From Bacteroidales bacterium (GTDB lineage: Bacteria; Bacteroidota; Bacteroidia; Bacteroidales; CAIWKO01): a DNA stretch of 59,011 nucleotides. This document shows, in pieces, positions 18,334 through 28,687 of the stretch. The notes beneath the pieces are model-generated. The model saw only the letters and a program-made list of their open reading frames with translations, did no database searches and was not told the origin of the DNA. Where the stretch lies: positions 6,605 through 65,615 of the forward strand of contig JALOBU010000016.1 of the NCBI GenBank assembly GCA_023228145.1. The letters are read 5' to 3'. A program made the position numbers and the translations under genes. Positions within the stretch are counted from its first letter, which is position 1. Every line of letters begins with the position of its first letter.

Positions 18334-21300
18334 TTGAAAAGGATTAAAATTTTTTTGTTATTGTTGCTACTCTCAGTGCCTGAAGTGTTGGCAACACATT
18401 ATATGGGTGGTGAGATTACATGGGAATGCCTTGCTAACGGCAGGTATCGTTTTATCATGAAATTGTACAGGGAATGTGGTACTTCAGTTAATTATTATAC
18501 CACCGAAACAATTAATGTGAGCAATTATTTACCGCCAACTAGCATAACTATGACTTTACGCCCCGGCAGCAACCCTATGGACGGACTGGATGGGGCTTTG
18601 GACGGGAAAACAGATATATCTCCCAATTGCTTTGATCCGAATCAGGAAATTAAATGTTACCCTCAACCAACATTATCTAATACCGGGGCTATTGAAGAAT
18701 GGTATTTTACCTCTGATGCTGTTTATCCCAATGGTGTGTTGTTAAGTGGAACACCACCTGCAGCGGGTTGGATATTTTCACATTCTGATTGTTGCCGCAA
18801 TCCGAGTACCAACATGGTTGATCCCACAAATTATAACTGGTATCTTAGAGCTATAATGTATTCTTTTCAGGGACAACCCGCATTTCCTTGTTTTGATAAC
18901 AGTCCTGTTTTTGCAGAAATTCCCTCCACTGTTATATGTACAGGTTATCCTTTTCGTTATAATCATAATGCTACAGACAAAGAACTTGATTCTTTGTCGT
19001 TTGCATGGGCACCGGCTATGCAAAGCGTTACTTTGCAAATGGGTTATACTCCGGGTTATTCTTTCCTAAGTCCCCTGCCCGGTACCGCCCAGAACCCTTC
19101 TAACATTCCTGCAACCATGAACCCATACAATGGTGAAATATCTTACACATCTTATACTAACGGCGCTTTTGTTACAGTAACAAAGGTAACAGCTTATCGT
19201 TGCGGAATTAAAATAGCAGAAATATTCAGGGAAATGCAAATCGTTTTGCTAGCATGTCCCGGAAACAATGTTCCTCCGGATATTCCCGGCCCATTTTATA
19301 ATCCTGTTTCAGGGATTTATGAATATACGGATACTGTCTATGCCGGTGATGTGGTAGATTTCGACATCACTATCATTGATAACGGCACACTACCTAACGG
19401 ATTACCTCAGACGGTTACCTTAGAAGCTTCGGGACAGGAATTTGGTACGAATTATACAAGCACCACAGGATGTGTACGGCCACCATGCGCAACTTTAAAC
19501 CCACCTCCCATCATATCAGCTATGTATGCTGTGGCTACGCATTTTCATTGGCAAACTAGTTGCGACCACCTTACGCATCCGGTATCAATCACAGGTATTC
19601 CGGGTATATGTGGAACGTTATTTAACGTACATAATTTCATTATTAAGGCCTATGATAACAACTGTCCTGCTCCTGGAATTAGGATTGCTACTATTTCAAT
19701 CGTTGTTTTACCGCTCGCTGTTCTTGAACCTCCCGAATTAAAATGCACTAAAGTTCATGATAACGGAGATATTACTTTGAATTGGATACCTCCGCCTGAT
19801 CCCCTGAATACATTCAATAGTTATCATGTTTATTATTCTGACTCACCTACAGGACCTTTTGTTGTGATTGATAGTATATTTGATTATAATGTGACTTCAA
19901 AAACATATTCAGGGTTGGGAGGGAATAGCGGGCAGAGGTATTTTTATATAAACACACGATCCGGTTGTTATGGGAAGTATTTTTCCGAAACAAACAGCGA
20001 TACTTTAAGCACAATTTTTCTTGAAGTAACAACAGGAGGAGGTGGTGAGATTGCAAACATAACATGGAACCCAATACATGAACCATTACCTGTTACCTCC
20101 TCCCAATGGTATCATATTTATAGAGAATATCCTCCGGGTTCATGGAATCTTTTAGATTCAACAACAGCACTTAATTATCAGGATACTGTTAATATCTGCA
20201 GTGCTTTTATTAACTACCGTATTGAAATTTCTGACGCTACGGGCTGTATATCTGTATCTTCAGTAGATGGAGAAAACCTACATGACGGATTCCCACCCAC
20301 TTTGCCTTTACTTGATAGTGTTAGTGTGGATTTAATCTCAGGGAAAGCGGTGCTGGGTTGGTCCCCAAGTGTCTCAGCAGATGTTGTTAAGTATTATATA
20401 TATCATAAAATGGGAGCTCCCTGGTACCTGATTGATTCTGTGGATGTACCGCAAACACAATATGTTCATTTAAGTCCCAGTCCTTCCGATTCTTCAGTTA
20501 GCTATAGAATCGCTGCCGTTGACAGTTGTAAAAAACTTAGCCAGATGGGGCTTGAACACAAGACAATTTATCTTTCGCCACTGATACTTAATGCCTGCGC
20601 TGATAAAATAAGGCTCGAATGGACTCCCTATATTAACTTCCATCCAATACTTGACGGATATACTATTTTTGTTAGCGAAAATGGTAGCCCATATACAGAA
20701 CTGGCCAATGTGCCGCCAACCATAACATCTTTCGAACACATTGGATTGAATAACAATTCCACTTATTGTTATTACATTAGGGCATTTACACTTAATAACC
20801 AAAAGACATCATCATCCAATACTCAATGTGCCTTGGTAACAAAACCAAACCCCCCAAAGTATGTTTATTTAAGATACGCAACAGTGGTGAATGATGATTA
20901 TATAAGAATAGGATTTTTTGTTGATACAACAGCTTATGTGACCATGTATAAAGTATTGCGCTCTTCAGATGGTTTGAATTATGATACCATTGCCCTGATT
21001 CCTCCCAATAATGTATATGCTAATGTAAGCTATAACGATATGTCAGGCGATGTTCATCAGAGTAGTTATTATTACAAAGTAGTTGTTACTGACAGTTGCG
21101 ACCTAGATGCTTTAGAATCCAACGTCGGCAAAACTATCTTTATAAATGGAAATGCAGATGATTATCTGTATAATTATATTTATTGGAGTCACTATGAGGA
21201 CCGTTTGCCACAAGCATATAACATAATAAGAGAAGTTGAAGATTATGAGCCTTTTACTAAAATTCAAACACTTTCTTCAAGTGAAACAACTATGACCGAC

Positions 21301-21705
21301 GATGTTGAAAGTTATACCGAAAGCAGTGGCCGTTTCAGATATTATGTTGAGGCTACTCTCTACGATGTTTATGATAGTACTTTTATTTTTTATGATACCG
21401 TACATTCAAATTATGTCCTCCTATTACAATCTCCTCGCCTTTATATGCCCAATGCATTTTGTCCTGATGGCATAAATAATATTATTAAACCCATTGGTGT
21501 CTTTACCGATAAGGACGATTACAGTTTTATTATATATAACCGCTGGGGCCAAAAACTTTTTGAAACTGCAGATTATAATGTGGGTTGGGATGGGACTTTT
21601 AACGGTGATAAATGCGAGTTTGGCATATATACTTACTATATAAAAATCACCAGCGCACAAAACAAGTCATTTGTAAAACGCGGCATCATTACATTAGTTC
21701 GCTGA
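18334..21705 (+). CDS. Large secreted surface protein with fibronectin-like modules and type B T9SS C-terminal domain
   Basis: The 1123-residue protein starts at TTG 18334 with a signal peptide (MKRIKIFLLLLLLSVPEVLA). An N-terminal cysteine-containing domain (about 20-310) precedes several fibronectin type III-like modules (about 465 onward, such as GDITLNWIPPPDP). The last 85 residues, beginning YMPNAFCPDG with IYNRWGQKLFE and WDGTFNG, are the gliding-motility-associated (type B) sorting domain used by SprB-like adhesins. It is probably exported by the type IX system and attached to the cell surface. It is unlinked to other secretion genes here. Its ligand is unknown. Confidence 0.88.
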   Translation: MKRIKIFLLLLLLSVPEVLATHYMGGEITWECLANGRYRFIMKLYRECGTSVNYYTTETINVSNYLPPTSITMTLRPGSNPMDGLDGALDGKTDISPNCFDPNQEIKCYPQPTLSNTGAIEEWYFTSDAVYPNGVLLSGTPPAAGWIFSHSDCCRNPSTNMVDPTNYNWYLRAIMYSFQGQPAFPCFDNSPVFAEIPSTVICTGYPFRYNHNATDKELDSLSFAWAPAMQSVTLQMGYTPGYSFLSPLPGTAQNPSNIPATMNPYNGEISYTSYTNGAFVTVTKVTAYRCGIKIAEIFREMQIVLLACPGNNVPPDIPGPFYNPVSGIYEYTDTVYAGDVVDFDITIIDNGTLPNGLPQTVTLEASGQEFGTNYTSTTGCVRPPCATLNPPPIISAMYAVATHFHWQTSCDHLTHPVSITGIPGICGTLFNVHNFIIKAYDNNCPAPGIRIATISIVVLPLAVLEPPELKCTKVHDNGDITLNWIPPPDPLNTFNSYHVYYSDSPTGPFVVIDSIFDYNVTSKTYSGLGGNSGQRYFYINTRSGCYGKYFSETNSDTLSTIFLEVTTGGGGEIANITWNPIHEPLPVTSSQWYHIYREYPPGSWNLLDSTTALNYQDTVNICSAFINYRIEISDATGCISVSSVDGENLHDGFPPTLPLLDSVSVDLISGKAVLGWSPSVSADVVKYYIYHKMGAPWYLIDSVDVPQTQYVHLSPSPSDSSVSYRIAAVDSCKKLSQMGLEHKTIYLSPLILNACADKIRLEWTPYINFHPILDGYTIFVSENGSPYTELANVPPTITSFEHIGLNNNSTYCYYIRAFTLNNQKTSSSNTQCALVTKPNPPKYVYLRYATVVNDDYIRIGFFVDTTAYVTMYKVLRSSDGLNYDTIALIPPNNVYANVSYNDMSGDVHQSSYYYKVVVTDSCDLDALESNVGKTIFINGNADDYLYNYIYWSHYEDRLPQAYNIIREVEDYEPFTKIQTLSSSETTMTDDVESYTESSGRFRYYVEATLYDVYDSTFIFYDTVHSNYVLLLQSPRLYMPNAFCPDGINNIIKPIGVFTDKDDYSFIIYNRWGQKLFETADYNVGWDGTFNGDKCEFGIYTYYIKITSAQNKSFVKRGIITLVR

Positions 21706-21767
21706 AAACTCTTTGTTTTTTCGCATTTTTATTATTATGAATATAGTAAAGAAATTACTATTTTTCA

Positions 21768-21775
21768 TATTTTTG
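21768..21775 (+). promoter_or_regulatory. Candidate -7 element for guaB (TATTTTTG)
   Basis: TATTTTTG fits TAnnTTTG and lies 23 bp before the guaB ATG. A clear -33 TTTG is not present at the right distance. Confidence 0.4.
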
Positions 21776-21798
21776 CAGGAATTTTAAAAAAGTATAAA

Positions 21799-23271
21799 AT
21801 GGAACCGGAAGCAGATAAATTTGTTGGAGAAGGCCTCACATTTGATGACGTCTTGCTCATTCCTGCTTATTCAGAAGTTCTCCCTAAGCAGGTTAATGTT
21901 TCTACAAAATTTACCCGTAACATACACTTGAACATACCCATTGTGTCTGCTGCTATGGATACTGTAACTGAGTCGTATATGGCCATTGCCATTGCTCAGG
22001 AAGGTGGTATTGGGGTTCTTCATAAAAATATGCCTATTGAGGAGCAGGCCAATGAAGTTCGAAAAGTGAAACGTGCTGAAAACGGCATGATAATAGACCC
22101 GATTACTTTAAAAAAAGATGCATTTGTTTATGATGCCCTTGAATTAATGCGCGAATATAAAATTGGCGGTATTCCTGTGGTTGATGATACCAATAAACTT
22201 GTAGGCATTGTTACTAACAGGGATTTGCGTTTCGAAAGAAATCACGGCCGCCCGGTATCGGAAGTAATGACCAAAGAAAACCTGATTACTACCACTGAGT
22301 TTACGGATTTTGAAAAAGCTGCTGACATTCTTCAGGAACACAAAATAGAAAAATTACCTGTTGTTGACAAGAATTACAAGTTGATTGGGCTGATAACTTA
22401 TAAAGATATTATTAAAATTAAAGCCAGGCCAAATGCTTGTAAAGATTCAAGAGGTCGCTTACGTGTAGCAGCAGGAGTAGGTATCACAAAAGATTTGTTT
22501 GACCGTATTGATGCCCTTGTTAAGGCAGGTGTTGATGCTGTAGTGATGGATACGGCACACGGACATTCGAAAGGAGTTTTAGAAGCTGCTGTACAATTTA
22601 AAAGAAAATATCCTGATATTGACCTCGTGCTTGGGAATATAGCTACTGCTGAGGCCGCTCTTGACTTGGTAAAAGCCGGTGCAGATGCCGTAAAAGTTGG
22701 AATTGGCCCTGGGTCTATATGTACAACAAGGGTTATCGCAGGTGTAGGTGTTCCCCAATTGTCAGCTATTAATTCAGTAGCTAAAGCTTTAGAAGGTACG
22801 GGAGTGCCTTTAATTGGAGATGGAGGCATACGTTTCAGCGGAGATATGACAAAAGCCCTGGCTGCAGGGGCTCATAGTGTAATGCTGGGCTCATTGCTGG
22901 CTGGTGTCGAGGAATCTCCGGGGGAAACTATTATTTTTGAAGGAAGAAAGTTTAAGATCTATCGAGGGATGGGTTCTATTGAAGCAATGCAAAAAGGCTC
23001 AAAGGACAGATATTTTCAGGATGAGGTTGAGGATTTAAGTAAATTGGTGCCCGAAGGGATTGTTGGCAGAGTTCCATACAAAGGTACTTTGTCAGAGGTC
23101 ATTCACCAAATGGTAGGCGGGTTGAAAGCAGGAATGGGTTATTGCGGCGCTGAAAATATTAAAAAACTGCAACAAGCAAAGTTTATTAAAATAACTTCTG
23201 CAAGTGTTGACGAAAGCCACCCTCACGATGTGATAATAACCAGGGAGGCCCCCAATTATAGTAGAAAATAA
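21799..23271 (+). CDS. guaB: Inosine-5'-monophosphate dehydrogenase
   Basis: The 490-residue protein is full length. The (beta/alpha)8 barrel starts at LTFDDVLLIPAYSEVLP. A CBS-domain pair is inserted at about 100-205. The catalytic loop GIGPGSICTT contains C308, and GVPQ and YRGMGS follow. It oxidises IMP to XMP with NAD+, the committed step to GMP. The CBS pair usually mediates allosteric control by purine nucleotides. It stands as a single gene with its own -7 promoter element, upstream of the peptidyl-prolyl isomerase genes. Confidence 0.97.
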   Translation: MEPEADKFVGEGLTFDDVLLIPAYSEVLPKQVNVSTKFTRNIHLNIPIVSAAMDTVTESYMAIAIAQEGGIGVLHKNMPIEEQANEVRKVKRAENGMIIDPITLKKDAFVYDALELMREYKIGGIPVVDDTNKLVGIVTNRDLRFERNHGRPVSEVMTKENLITTTEFTDFEKAADILQEHKIEKLPVVDKNYKLIGLITYKDIIKIKARPNACKDSRGRLRVAAGVGITKDLFDRIDALVKAGVDAVVMDTAHGHSKGVLEAAVQFKRKYPDIDLVLGNIATAEAALDLVKAGADAVKVGIGPGSICTTRVIAGVGVPQLSAINSVAKALEGTGVPLIGDGGIRFSGDMTKALAAGAHSVMLGSLLAGVEESPGETIIFEGRKFKIYRGMGSIEAMQKGSKDRYFQDEVEDLSKLVPEGIVGRVPYKGTLSEVIHQMVGGLKAGMGYCGAENIKKLQQAKFIKITSASVDESHPHDVIITREAPNYSRK

Positions 23272-23316
23272 TGAATTGTTTATTTTTATAATTTTGTGAT
23301 TTTAAAATAGAATATT

Positions 23317-25305
23317 ATGAAAAGATTAGTTTTTTGTTTACTGGGAATAGCATTAATAAGCAAATTATCGACCGCACAGAATGACGTTTTACTCACAGTG
23401 GCAGGAGAAAAAATTACTAAATCAGAATTTATTGCGGTTTATAATAAAAATAATGTCAAGGGCGAAGTGATGGATAAAAAATCACTGAATGAATACCTTG
23501 ATTTATATATTAATTTTAAACTAAAGGTGAAAGAAGCAGAAGAACAAAAACTGGATACCTTTACTAGTTTTAAAACAGAATTGGCAGGGTATCGCAAACA
23601 ACTTGCACAACCTTATCTAACAGACAGGCAGGTTGATGAATATCTTATTCAGGAAGCTTATGAGCGTATGCAACAAGATATAAGGGCAAGCCATATTTTG
23701 ATCAGGATTAATAAAGATGCATTGCCGGAAGACACACTTGCTGCATATAAAAAAATTATGAAAATTCGTGACCGGATTTTAAAAGGGGAAGCTTTTGATG
23801 TTGTTGCTAAAGAAACATCTGAAGACCCTTCGTCACGTGATCGTGAAGACCCTACTTCAAAATCAGTCATTAAAGGCAACGGTGGTGACTTGGGATATTT
23901 TACTGTACTTGATATGATTTATCCATTTGAAAACGGAGCTTACAATACCGAAGTTGGTAAAATTTCAATGCCAATACGTACGGATTACGGCTACCATTTA
24001 ATAAAAGTAACCAACAAAAGGCCGGCTATGGGGAAAGTTGTTGTTGCTCATATTTTTGTCAGTATTCCCAGAGATGCTAAACCTGAAGATTTGCAAAAAT
24101 ATAAAGACAAAATTTTTGTAGCATATAACAAAATCAAAGATGGAGCAAAATATGAAGATATAGCAAGTGAATATTCTGATGACAAAGGTTCTGCTTCAAA
24201 AGGAGGTGTCTTACCAGGTTTTGGAGTTAACAAAATGGTGCCGGAATTCATTGATGCTATTGCCGAACTGAAAAATACTGGCGATTATTCTGCTCCTGTT
24301 CAAACCATTTATGGCTGGCATATCATAAAACTAATTGAACGTAAGCCGGTAAAATCATTTGACGATGAAAAGATCATGTTAAAAAACAGGATACTTAAAG
24401 ATAGCCGTTCCAACAAAAGCCGTGAATCAATTATTAACCGAATTAAAAACGATTATAATTTCCGAGAATACCCTGAAACAATACAAGACTTCTATACGGT
24501 AGTTGATTCTTCTGTATTTGATGGAAAGTGGGATGCCACTAAAGCTGAAAACTTAACAAAAACAATGTTTACCCTCGGTAACAAAACATACACACAAAAA
24601 GATTTTACGGCTTTTTTATCTCAAAAACAGGTAAAAAGAAATAAATCACATATCCAGGTTTTTGTAAACGAACGTTATGAAACCTTTGTTGAAGAAAGCT
24701 GCCTGCAATATGAAGATAGCAAACTGGATGAAAAATATCCTGAGTTTAAATCTCTGATGAAAGAATACAGGGATGGCATTATGCTTTTTGAACTTACAGA
24801 TAAAAAAGTTTGGTCAAAGGCTATTCAGGATACCAATGGGCTGAAAGATTTTTACGAAAAAAATAAAACAAAATACATGTGGGGTGAACGCGTGGATGCC
24901 ACTATTTTTACTTGCAAGGATGATAATGTGGCAAAAAGCACCCGTAAATTGTTGAAAAATTACGATAAAGGAAAAATAAAGGATATTGATATCTTGAAAA
25001 AAATAAACACCGACACCATTACAATGCTAAAGATGGAAAGAAAATTATTCAGTAAAGATGATAACCCGATTATTGACAATATGAAATGGGAAAAATACAT
25101 ATCTGATAATCAAGAAATTGATAAAAAAATTGTGTTTGTAATGGTTCATAAAGTTATACCTCCAGAGCCGAAACAGATTAAAGAAGCTAAAGGCTTAATT
25201 ACAGCCGATTACCAAAACTATCTGGAAGAAGAATGGATTAAACAACTTAGGGCGAAATATCCTTACCAGGTTAATCAGGCAGTATTTGAATCTATATTGA
25301 AATAA
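23317..25305 (+). CDS. Periplasmic PpiC-type peptidyl-prolyl isomerase/chaperone (two parvulin domains)
   Basis: The 662-residue protein has a signal peptide (about 1-20) and a SurA-N-like helical segment. Two parvulin domains follow, the first near 124-235 (ASHILIRI; GGDLGYF) and the second near 240-350 (VAHIFVSI; GGVLPGFG). The last 300 residues form a helical region ending in QAVFES. It probably folds or guides outer-membrane proteins in the periplasm. It is first in a row of three related genes (followed by 25355 and 26309), all on the same strand. A -7-like TAATTTTG lies at 23289-23296. Confidence 0.88.
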   Translation: MKRLVFCLLGIALISKLSTAQNDVLLTVAGEKITKSEFIAVYNKNNVKGEVMDKKSLNEYLDLYINFKLKVKEAEEQKLDTFTSFKTELAGYRKQLAQPYLTDRQVDEYLIQEAYERMQQDIRASHILIRINKDALPEDTLAAYKKIMKIRDRILKGEAFDVVAKETSEDPSSRDREDPTSKSVIKGNGGDLGYFTVLDMIYPFENGAYNTEVGKISMPIRTDYGYHLIKVTNKRPAMGKVVVAHIFVSIPRDAKPEDLQKYKDKIFVAYNKIKDGAKYEDIASEYSDDKGSASKGGVLPGFGVNKMVPEFIDAIAELKNTGDYSAPVQTIYGWHIIKLIERKPVKSFDDEKIMLKNRILKDSRSNKSRESIINRIKNDYNFREYPETIQDFYTVVDSSVFDGKWDATKAENLTKTMFTLGNKTYTQKDFTAFLSQKQVKRNKSHIQVFVNERYETFVEESCLQYEDSKLDEKYPEFKSLMKEYRDGIMLFELTDKKVWSKAIQDTNGLKDFYEKNKTKYMWGERVDATIFTCKDDNVAKSTRKLLKNYDKGKIKDIDILKKINTDTITMLKMERKLFSKDDNPIIDNMKWEKYISDNQEIDKKIVFVMVHKVIPPEPKQIKEAKGLITADYQNYLEEEWIKQLRAKYPYQVNQAVFESILK

Positions 25306-25354
25306 TTATATATGAATACTTGCAAAATGTGGTTTGAATAAAACCACGTATATT

Positions 25355-26254
25355 ATGCCGGTTCAAATAAAATTTAAAGATATCATTATCAATGGCAAGG
25401 CTACTTGTAAAGCTTTATTATCAATTTTTGCAATAGTTGTTCTGTTTTTTTCCTGCAAGTCTGCCGATAATGATATGGGAGATGCTGTTGCTCGTGTTTA
25501 TGATAAATATCTTTTCTTAAGCGAAATTGAAGAAATTCTTCCTGATGGTATCTCAAAAGATGATAGCATTTTAATTGTACAGGAATATATTGATAACTGG
25601 ATACGACAGCAGCTTCTCATCAGGCAGGCAGAAAAAAACCTGAATAAAAATCAGAAAGATTTTGCCAAACAACTTGAAGAGTACAAAAATTCTCTGATAG
25701 TATTTGAATATGAATCGCAACTTGTGAAACAAAAATTAGACACAACGGTAACAGATAAAGAAATAGAAGATTATTATGAACAAAATAAATCAGATTTCGA
25801 ACTTAAAGAAAATATAGTAAAAGTTGTGTATGTTAAAATACCCAAAAATGTTCCTGCAACTTTGCCCCATACACTTATACGCTCCGATAAGCCTCAGGAT
25901 AAGAATAAACTACAGGATTTCTGCCATAAGTATGCAACTAACTATTATCTTGAAGACCAGAACTGGCTTTTATTTAATGATATATTGAAAGAAATACCCA
26001 TCAATACTTATAACCAGGAAGAATATCTCAAAAATAACAGATTAATAGAAATACAGGATTCATCTTATACGTACTTAATGAATATCAAAGGGTTTATGAT
26101 TAAAGAAAGCATTTCTCCAATTAGTTTTGAAGCAAACAATATCAGAGATATTATTATTAATAAGCGTAAACTTGAATTGATAGATAATATGAAAAATGAT
26201 ATTTATGAAAATGCTCTTCGCAATGGAGATTTTGAATTGTTAAAAAAGAACTGA
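25355..26254 (+). CDS. SurA-N-like lipoprotein, probable periplasmic folding factor
   Basis: The protein has 299 residues from ATG 25355 (an in-frame TTG at 25334 would add seven). The leader ends LFFSC with the likely lipidated C34. The body resembles the helical N-domain of SurA/PrsA-type chaperones (VQEYIDNWIRQQLLIRQAEKN). A following segment starting KVVYVKIPKN sits where a parvulin domain would be, but the conserved parvulin core is poorly matched. It may be a chaperone without isomerase activity. It lies between two clear PpiC proteins and appears to belong to the same operon. Confidence 0.8.
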   Translation: MPVQIKFKDIIINGKATCKALLSIFAIVVLFFSCKSADNDMGDAVARVYDKYLFLSEIEEILPDGISKDDSILIVQEYIDNWIRQQLLIRQAEKNLNKNQKDFAKQLEEYKNSLIVFEYESQLVKQKLDTTVTDKEIEDYYEQNKSDFELKENIVKVVYVKIPKNVPATLPHTLIRSDKPQDKNKLQDFCHKYATNYYLEDQNWLLFNDILKEIPINTYNQEEYLKNNRLIEIQDSSYTYLMNIKGFMIKESISPISFEANNIRDIIINKRKLELIDNMKNDIYENALRNGDFELLKKN

Positions 26255-26308
26255 AAGCATACTATTTTGTAATTAAAGAAGTTATTATCTGATAAATCAT
26301 CCCAAGAA

Positions 26309-27667
26309 ATGAAAATAATTCAAAAAGCATTAATTATATTCCTGATATTTTTACATTCACTTAGTGCAAACGCACAATCCGATACTGGGAAAATTATAAT
26401 TGATCAGGTTGCAGCTGTAATCGGAAACAATGTCATACTCTTTTCAGATATTGAAAATGAATACATACAGGCTCTTTTGCAGGGAAATACTACCGGAAGC
26501 ATTATCAAATGCGGCATACTTGAAGAAATAATGTTTCAGAAATTACTTCTGACTCAGGCGGATATTGATAGTATAACAGTGACCGACAAGCAGGTTGACA
26601 GTGAGATTGACAGACGGATTCGGTATTTTATCAGTCAGGTAGGAACACAGGAAAAACTGGAACAATACTTTAATAAAACTATACTGGAAATTAAAGAAGA
26701 TTTGCGAGACAAAATTCGGGATTATCTGTTAATACAAAATGTGCAATCAAAACTCACACAGGATGTTAAAATTACTCCATCTGACGTAACTGATTTTTTC
26801 AACAGTATTCCACCTGACAGTCTCCCTTTGATTGGTTCTCAGATTGAAATTGCGCAAATTGTAAAAAAGCCTGTAATCAGTGAAACTGAGGTTCTGGCTG
26901 TAAAAGATAAATTAAAAGCATTGCGTGACCGTATTTTAAAAGGTGAAGATTTTGCTGTTATGGCAAATTTGTATTCTGAAGATCCAGGGTCAAACAGAAA
27001 AGGCGGAGAATTAGGATTTGTAGGCAGGGGTGAGTTTTTCCCTGAATTTGAATCTGCGGCCTTTTCTCTAAAACCCGGAGAGATTTCACCCATTATTAAA
27101 ACAAAAAAAGGCTTCCATATTATTCAAATGATAGAAAGAAGGGGAGAATATATTAATGTCAGACACATTCTGATGAGTCCAAAAGCAAACCCTTCCGAGA
27201 TGACAAAATCACTTCAGGAGCTCAACAGGATTGCCGAGTTAATAAAGAAAGACTCTGTTACATTTGAGAAAGCAGCAATTCTTTATTCTGATGATCCTTC
27301 AAAGCTAAATGGCGGTAAACTCACCAACCCATATACTGGTGATACCAAGTTTGCCCCGGAAGAAATTGACCCATTGATATATCTTGCCGTAGAAAAGATG
27401 AATGTTGGAGAAATGTCAGCTCCTACAATATTCACTGATGAAGAAGGGGTGCAAGCATATAGGATAATAATGCTTAAATCGCGAATGGACCCACACACAG
27501 CAAACCTCAAGGATGATTACCCGCAAATCCAAAACCTTGCATTACAAGTTAAACAAAATGATGCTATTAATAAATGGGTAATGGAAAAGACAAAAAATAC
27601 GTACATATACATAGCTGACATTTATAATGATTGCAAACTTAAGTTTGATTGGATAACAAATGAATAA
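26309..27667 (+). CDS. SurA-like periplasmic chaperone/peptidyl-prolyl isomerase
   Basis: The 452-residue protein has a 23-residue signal peptide ending SANAQ. A SurA N-domain follows (IIIDQVAAVIGNNVILFSDIENEY, split by me as about 28-160). Two parvulin domains come next: the first, about 175-280, has the KGGELGFVGRGEF core. The second is about 283-400 (VRHILMSP; NGGKLTNP). The start IDQVAAVIG and the two-domain order are those of SurA. SurA escorts outer-membrane proteins across the periplasm. It ends 19 bp before moxR. Confidence 0.9.
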   Translation: MKIIQKALIIFLIFLHSLSANAQSDTGKIIIDQVAAVIGNNVILFSDIENEYIQALLQGNTTGSIIKCGILEEIMFQKLLLTQADIDSITVTDKQVDSEIDRRIRYFISQVGTQEKLEQYFNKTILEIKEDLRDKIRDYLLIQNVQSKLTQDVKITPSDVTDFFNSIPPDSLPLIGSQIEIAQIVKKPVISETEVLAVKDKLKALRDRILKGEDFAVMANLYSEDPGSNRKGGELGFVGRGEFFPEFESAAFSLKPGEISPIIKTKKGFHIIQMIERRGEYINVRHILMSPKANPSEMTKSLQELNRIAELIKKDSVTFEKAAILYSDDPSKLNGGKLTNPYTGDTKFAPEEIDPLIYLAVEKMNVGEMSAPTIFTDEEGVQAYRIIMLKSRMDPHTANLKDDYPQIQNLALQVKQNDAINKWVMEKTKNTYIYIADIYNDCKLKFDWITNE

Positions 27668-27686
27668 ACGATAAACACTTTGTTTT

Positions 27687-28655
27687 ATGACTCAATTTAA
27701 ATCGGATGTAGAAGCTATGGAAGCGCTTGTTGAGAAATACAAAGCAGTAAAATCTGAAACTGCCAAAGTAATTATTGGGCAGGATGAGGTCATCAGAAAT
27801 ATCATCATTTCTATTTTCAGTAACGGTCATGCGTTATTGATTGGGGTTCCCGGCTTGGCAAAAACACTTATGATTAATACCATTGCCCAGGCTCTGGGAC
27901 TGAATTATTCAAGGATACAGTTTACTCCTGATTTGATGCCTTCAGATATTATTGGCTCTGAAATCCTGGATGAAGAACGGAAGTTTCGTTTTATTAAAGG
28001 TCCGGTGTTTGCCAATATTATTCTGGCCGATGAGATTAACCGTACTCCTCCTAAAACTCAATCAGCCCTGCTGGAAGCCATGCAGGAAAAGGCAGTAACA
28101 GTAGCAGGGAAAACATTTAAACTTGATGAACCTTTTTTTGTCCTTGCTACACAAAACCCTATTGAACAGGAAGGTACGTACCCATTACCCGAAGCACAGC
28201 TTGACAGGTTTATGTTTAACATATGGCTTGATTATCCATCTTTCGAACAGGAAATAAATATTGTCAAATCAACAACGACTAATTACAAACCTTCTGTTAA
28301 CGTGGTTCTTAAAGCCGATGAAATATTAGAATTTCAAAGTATCATAAGAAAAATTCCCGTCCCTGACAATGTATATAATTATGCAATAAAATTGGCCACA
28401 ATTACTCGTCCTAATACCAATATTGCTCATCCATGGGCAAACAATTATATTTCTTGGGGTGCCGGGCCAAGGGCATCTCAATACCTTATTATTGGCGCTA
28501 AATGCAGTGCTGCATTAAACGGGAAATTTTCTCCGGATATTGAAGATGTTCATCAGGTTGCCAGACAGGTATTAAGGCATCGAATCGTGAAAAATTATAA
28601 AGCCGAAGCAGAAGGTATCTCAGCAGATACTATAATAGAGGAGCTTATTAAATAA
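27687..28655 (+). CDS. MoxR-family AAA+ ATPase
   Basis: The 322-residue protein has Walker A GVPGLAKT at 53-60, Walker B IILADEIN at 111-118, the sensor segment ATQNPIEQEGTYPLPEAQ, and the later GASPRAS-type motif (here WGAGPRASQYL). MoxR ATPases usually act with von Willebrand factor A proteins to assemble or activate complexes. No such protein is adjacent here. The gene instead follows three periplasmic folding factors and precedes holB. This makes it a second MoxR alongside the bat-linked one at 48703. Confidence 0.93.
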   Translation: MTQFKSDVEAMEALVEKYKAVKSETAKVIIGQDEVIRNIIISIFSNGHALLIGVPGLAKTLMINTIAQALGLNYSRIQFTPDLMPSDIIGSEILDEERKFRFIKGPVFANIILADEINRTPPKTQSALLEAMQEKAVTVAGKTFKLDEPFFVLATQNPIEQEGTYPLPEAQLDRFMFNIWLDYPSFEQEINIVKSTTTNYKPSVNVVLKADEILEFQSIIRKIPVPDNVYNYAIKLATITRPNTNIAHPWANNYISWGAGPRASQYLIIGAKCSAALNGKFSPDIEDVHQVARQVLRHRIVKNYKAEAEGISADTIIEELIK

Positions 28656-28687
28656 GCATTGTATTCGTAAACATTGCTTTCCGTCCT

